Assembly: GCA_964622455.1 (NCBI GenBank)
Contig: CAZUQP010000026.1
Span: 1 to 28,052 of the forward strand
Direction: 5' to 3'
Length of the DNA stretch: 28,052 nucleotides
From: CAZUQP01 sp964622455
GTDB taxonomy: Bacteria; Pseudomonadota; Gammaproteobacteria; DSM-16500
In this document: piece by piece, positions 24,769 to 28,052 of the stretch
How the letters are laid out: the number at the start of each line of letters is the position of its first letter
Position numbering within the stretch: the first letter of the stretch is position 1
Notes under the pieces: model-generated
Told to the model about the DNA's origin: nothing
The model's database searches: none
What the model saw: the letters and a program-made list of their open reading frames with translations, nothing else
Made by a program: the position numbers and the translations under genes

Positions 24769-24839
24769 AAATCCTCCTTGTATCATGTAATAAAGACACG
24801 TTACGATTTAAAAACACTACTGAATTAAGACGCTATTTC

Positions 24840-24872
24840 AGCGTAACAATAGATAGTTAAGATAATATTAAA
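24840..24872 (-). promoter_or_regulatory. PmrA-box-like tandem repeat and -10
   Basis: On the minus strand: half-site tTTAATATT (24872-24864), 2 bases, half-site cTTAACTAT (24861-24853), so TTAA cores are 11 bp apart. Seven bases later comes a weak -10-like TACGCT (24845-24840). It lies about 70 bases before the 24768 start codon. TTAA is its own complement, so a reading towards murF is possible, but its half-sites match less well. Confidence 0.5.
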
Positions 24873-24958
24873 CCCACCTAATAATATTTTACTTATTCCT
24901 GATAAACTGACATAATTTTACCCAGAGATAACGAAATTATAAGGATTTAACACTCGCC

Positions 24959-26323
24959 ATGATACATGCATCCCTGACCGAGATCGCAGATATTCTCGCT
25001 ATTCCATTTCCGGGGCAAGACGCCTCGTTTCAAGGTATTAGTATTGATACACGCACATTGCTTCCTGGTAATTTATTTGTCGCAATTCCAGGTGAACAAT
25101 TTGATGGTCACCAGTTTGTAAAGGCAGCCCTCGAAAAAGGGGCCGCAGCTGTATTAGTCAGTAAACCCATTGACTGTGCCATCCCCCAGCTTTTAGTAGC
25201 AGATACTCTTTTGGCATTAGGAAAAATTGCCGCAGATTGGCGCGATCGTTTTGACTTGCCCTTGATTGGGGTAACCGGCAGCAACGGTAAGACCACCCTT
25301 AAGAATATCATTGCAGCTATTTTATGCGCAGCCTGTGATAACCAAAGTTCTGCTGTTTTGGCAACTGAAGGCAATTTTAATAATCATATTGGTTTACCGC
25401 TCAATCTAGCACGTTTAAATAAAAATCATCGTTATGCTGTTCTTGAAATGGGAATGAATCATTTTGGTGAAATTGCCTATCTGACACAGCTTGCAAAACC
25501 AACCGTTGCTGTGATTAATAATGCTGCGGCTGCACATCTGGAAGGATTACAAAGTGTGGCAGGCGTTGCAAAAGCCAAAGGCGAAATCTTTTTGGGCCTA
25601 AGTCATGAGGGGGTTGCCATTTTAAATAAAGATGATGCGCATTTTGATTATTGGCGCGGACTCATTGGCAATCGCCACTCTATTTCATTTGGTTTAACCT
25701 CTTTCGCCGATGTGACTGCTGTTTTGACTCCTGATTCAACCACGATTAAAACACCGAAAGGCGATTTCAACGTCACCTTGCCTTTGCTTGGCAGGCATAA
25801 TCTCATGAATGCGCTCGCTGCAACGGCTGCAACACTTGCAATCGATATTGATCTTTCCGCCATTAAAACAGGCTTAGAAAATGTAAAAGCAGCGCCCGGC
25901 CGCATGCGTCAGCATCTATTGTCGAATAACGTGCGCATTATTGATGATACGTACAATGCAAACCCCTTTTCTTTAGAAGCAGCCACCCACACTTTAGCGG
26001 AATTTTCTGGCACTAAAATACTGGTCTTAGGCGACATGAAAGAATTAGGGCCTGACGCTAATCAATTTCATTTTCAGGCGGGCCAACATATCAAAGCGGC
26101 TGGCATTCAACATTTATTAACGTATGGAAATTTATCTAAAGCAGCAACCGATGGATTTGGCGAAAATGCAGCGCACTTTACAGACTATGAAACATTGATT
26201 ACAGCACTCAAACCTTACCTAACCAGTCATGCCACCGTATTGGTTAAAGGTTCCCGCTCGATGCAGATGGAAAAAGTCATAGCAAAAATTATTCCGGAAG
26301 AACAACTCGAACACATACATTAG
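24959..26323 (+). CDS. murF: UDP-N-acetylmuramoyl-tripeptide--D-alanyl-D-alanine ligase
   Basis: Cytoplasmic ATP-dependent ligase adding D-Ala-D-Ala to the UDP-MurNAc-tripeptide in peptidoglycan synthesis. 454 residues, normal for MurF. The ATP loop G-V-T-G-S-N-G-K-T-T is at 104-113 (Lys111), and E-M-G-M-N-H-F-G-E-I is the MurF-specific signature. Central-domain N-N-A-A-A-A-H-L-E-G and I-D-D-T-Y-N-A-N-P-F-S confirm the family. AAGGA lies 13 bases before the ATG, a longer gap than usual. It is not embedded in a dcw cluster; the next gene is icd, 9 bases downstream, suggesting a two-gene unit. Confidence 0.96.
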   Translation: MIHASLTEIADILAIPFPGQDASFQGISIDTRTLLPGNLFVAIPGEQFDGHQFVKAALEKGAAAVLVSKPIDCAIPQLLVADTLLALGKIAADWRDRFDLPLIGVTGSNGKTTLKNIIAAILCAACDNQSSAVLATEGNFNNHIGLPLNLARLNKNHRYAVLEMGMNHFGEIAYLTQLAKPTVAVINNAAAAHLEGLQSVAGVAKAKGEIFLGLSHEGVAILNKDDAHFDYWRGLIGNRHSISFGLTSFADVTAVLTPDSTTIKTPKGDFNVTLPLLGRHNLMNALAATAATLAIDIDLSAIKTGLENVKAAPGRMRQHLLSNNVRIIDDTYNANPFSLEAATHTLAEFSGTKILVLGDMKELGPDANQFHFQAGQHIKAAGIQHLLTYGNLSKAATDGFGENAAHFTDYETLITALKPYLTSHATVLVKGSRSMQMEKVIAKIIPEEQLEHIH

Positions 26324-26332
26324 GAGTGAAAA

Positions 26333-27793
26333 ATGGCGGTCAAAACATCTATTACCATCGCGTATGGTGATGGGATAGGCCCTGAAATTATGGGCGCAAC
26401 CATGAAAATTTTAACAGCAGCAAAAGCACAAATTGAACCTGAAGTCATTGAAATCGGCAAAAAAGTTTATTTAGAAGGATTTACATCAGGCATCCCTGAC
26501 AATGCTTGGCAATCTCTCAAACGGACTAAAGTATTATTAAAAGGCCCGATCACTACTCCGCAAGGCGGCGGCTATAAAAGCTTAAATGTCACTCTGCGTA
26601 AAACACTCAGCTTATTTGCCAATGTGCGTCCTTGTGTATCATACGCGCCTTTTGTTGCGACTTCCCATCCTGGTATGGACTTAGTGATTATCCGTGAAAA
26701 TGAAGAAGGCACTTATGCTGGCATTGAACACCGTCAAACTGATGAAGTCTATCAAGGTTTAAAATTAGTGACTCGCCCTGGGTGTGAGCGAATTGTGCAT
26801 TATGCTTTCGAATATGCGCGCAAATTTAATCGCAAAAAAGTGACTTGTCTAACCAAAGACAACATCATGAAGATGACGGATGGCATTTTTCATCAAGTCT
26901 TCAATGAAATCGCATTGGAATATCCTGAAATTAAAACAGAACATTTCATTATTGATATTGGAACTGCATTGGTCGCTGACCAACCAGAACGCTTTGATGT
27001 GATTGTCACATCCAATTTGTATGGTGATATTTTATCAGATGTAGCAGCGCAAATTGCAGGATCTGTCGGCTTGGCAGGTTCTGCTAATGTTGGCAATCAT
27101 GTTGCTATGTTTGAAGCGATTCACGGCTCAGCACCTGATATTGCCGGTAAAAAAATTGCAAATCCTTCAGGATTATTAAATGCCGCCATTCAAATGCTCA
27201 TCCACATCAATCAACCGGAATCTGCTATGTTGATTGAAAATGCATGGTTAAAAACATTAGAAGATGGAATTCATACTGCAGATATTTATTTACCTGAGCA
27301 CAGCCAGAAAAAAGCAAATACCGATGAATTCGCAGATGCAGTGATTGCACGTTTGGGACAAAAACCTGCTCATTTTAAACCAGTGGTTTACAGCCATGAT
27401 GTTCGTGCAAAAATTGAATGTTATGGTGTGAAGAAAAGGCCTCTCGCTAAAAAAGAATTGGTTGGCGTTGATATTTTTATTGACAATCCAAGTTTAACGC
27501 CTGATGAACTGGGTGAAAAAATCACGGCAACAAAAGGTAAACTAAAACCGGTTGTGATTACAAGCCGCGGTTTAAAAATTTGGCCCAACAGCATGATTGA
27601 TGCCCCCTATGCTCATCACTGCAGCTGCCGTTTTCAATCTTCTGCCGATCTTAAACATCTAGAATCTATTTCGCATGAAGACATTATTCATTTATTGCAG
27701 CAGTTTCAGCAACTCGGATTAGACGTGATTAAAACTGAAAATCTGTATACCTTTGATGGGGAATTAGGTTTTAGTTTGGCACAAGGGCAATAG
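26333..27793 (+). CDS. icd: Isocitrate dehydrogenase, long form
   Basis: TCA-cycle oxidative decarboxylation of isocitrate to 2-oxoglutarate. 486 residues: a beta-decarboxylating dehydrogenase core (about 1-335) plus a C-terminal extension of about 150 residues, the size of the Rickettsia and Thermus enzymes rather than the about 416-residue E. coli type. Substrate residues are Ser83, Asn85 and Arg89 in S-L-N-V-T-L-R, then Arg99 and Arg121, with T-K-D-N-I-M-K and G-D-I-L-S-D. The cofactor loop reads H-G-S-A-P-D-I-A-G (264-272): Asp-Ile where NADP enzymes have Lys-Tyr, so NAD+ preference is predicted. AGGAG precedes the ATG. It follows murF by 9 bases. Confidence 0.93.
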   Translation: MAVKTSITIAYGDGIGPEIMGATMKILTAAKAQIEPEVIEIGKKVYLEGFTSGIPDNAWQSLKRTKVLLKGPITTPQGGGYKSLNVTLRKTLSLFANVRPCVSYAPFVATSHPGMDLVIIRENEEGTYAGIEHRQTDEVYQGLKLVTRPGCERIVHYAFEYARKFNRKKVTCLTKDNIMKMTDGIFHQVFNEIALEYPEIKTEHFIIDIGTALVADQPERFDVIVTSNLYGDILSDVAAQIAGSVGLAGSANVGNHVAMFEAIHGSAPDIAGKKIANPSGLLNAAIQMLIHINQPESAMLIENAWLKTLEDGIHTADIYLPEHSQKKANTDEFADAVIARLGQKPAHFKPVVYSHDVRAKIECYGVKKRPLAKKELVGVDIFIDNPSLTPDELGEKITATKGKLKPVVITSRGLKIWPNSMIDAPYAHHCSCRFQSSADLKHLESISHEDIIHLLQQFQQLGLDVIKTENLYTFDGELGFSLAQGQ

Positions 27794-27889
27794 ATGACTG
27801 TATCGTTGATTTCATTTGCAGTCATTGCTGTAAAGATTATGTAATTCGTTGATGGAAAAATAAACCGTTATTGTAAATTTTTTTTGCTG

Positions 27890-28052
27890 ACCCATCGCCG
27901 TCCCAACATACCTCGCACCGACCTCCCTACGTACTGCGCTTTATGCGCGGTACCCAGAAAATAAAACTCTGGATGCCGCGTAAAAGTCGCGGCGCGAGGG
28001 GGGCGTTTTGCAAAGAGGCTTTTTGGGGGCGAAAGCGGCATCAACGGCTCTC
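27890..28052. repeat. GC-rich string of hairpins, cut by the window end
   Basis: After icd (27794-27889: AT-rich, no gene; a weak AATAA-accg-TTATT hairpin before a T8 run may be its terminator), base composition turns GC-rich. Successive stems are GTACTGCGC/GCGCGGTAC (about 27930-27951), CCAGA/TCTGG (about 27954-27973) and GCCGCG/CGCGGC (about 27975-27993). This looks like a dispersed palindromic intergenic element of the kind common in Rickettsiales and Coxiellaceae genomes. No open frame of note is present. No second copy lies in the window. Confidence 0.5.

Noticed and set aside
1..28052. tRNA, rRNA, integrase or phage genes
   Set aside because: None recognised on either strand.

Overview
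The window is a low-GC (visibly AT-rich) stretch of a bacterial chromosome. Gene content suggests an intracellular or protist-associated gammaproteobacterium of the Legionellales, such as a Coxiella/Aquicella-like lineage. The grounds are a helicase fused to ankyrin repeats, a giant coiled-coil protein, several small orphan proteins preceded by tandem TTAA motifs resembling the PmrA box of Legionella and Coxiella, a complete phenylalanine/tyrosine degradation cluster, and abundant intergenic palindromic repeats. Taxonomy is inference; no rRNA or tRNA gene is present.

Layout. 1-935: the cut end of a palindromic repeat element, then a leftward YefM-YoeB-like toxin-antitoxin pair with a recognisable promoter and paired TGTACA operators. 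1038-8171: accessory proteins (a small two-helix membrane protein, a 1318-residue coiled-coil protein with a possible Cys-His-Asp triad, a leftward MFS transporter, and an orphan 369-residue protein behind a PmrA-like box). 8266-15433: aromatic amino acid catabolism. phhA-phhB run leftward; hpd, fahA, maiA, a hisC-type aminotransferase, hmgA and an alpha/beta hydrolase run rightward from a shared 80-bp divergent promoter. Together they would take Phe to Tyr, 4-hydroxyphenylpyruvate, homogentisate, maleylacetoacetate, fumarylacetoacetate, and finally fumarate plus acetoacetate.

15423-20100: a helicase-ankyrin gene with its own PmrA-like box is flanked by diverged direct repeats. These contain the hydrolase stop codon, the intergenic spacer and the first codons of parB, so the gene appears to have been inserted between the hydrolase and an orphan parB. 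20142-21240: a second toxin-antitoxin pair with a palindromic operator over an extended -10, followed by a full copy of the same inverted repeat element seen at the left edge.

21226-24768: a leftward run of pabB, pabA, an NTF2-like protein and a hemerythrin-like protein (folate p-aminobenzoate branch plus two extras), preceded by a small membrane coiled-coil protein with a third PmrA-like box. 24959-27793: murF and a long isocitrate dehydrogenase of the Rickettsia/Thermus size class, rightward. 27890-28052: a GC-rich string of hairpins that runs off the window.

The most interesting signals are three PmrA-like tandem boxes with the same geometry in front of three unrelated orphan genes, the parB-duplication scar around the helicase-ankyrin gene, and the large variable inverted repeat next to both toxin-antitoxin loci.
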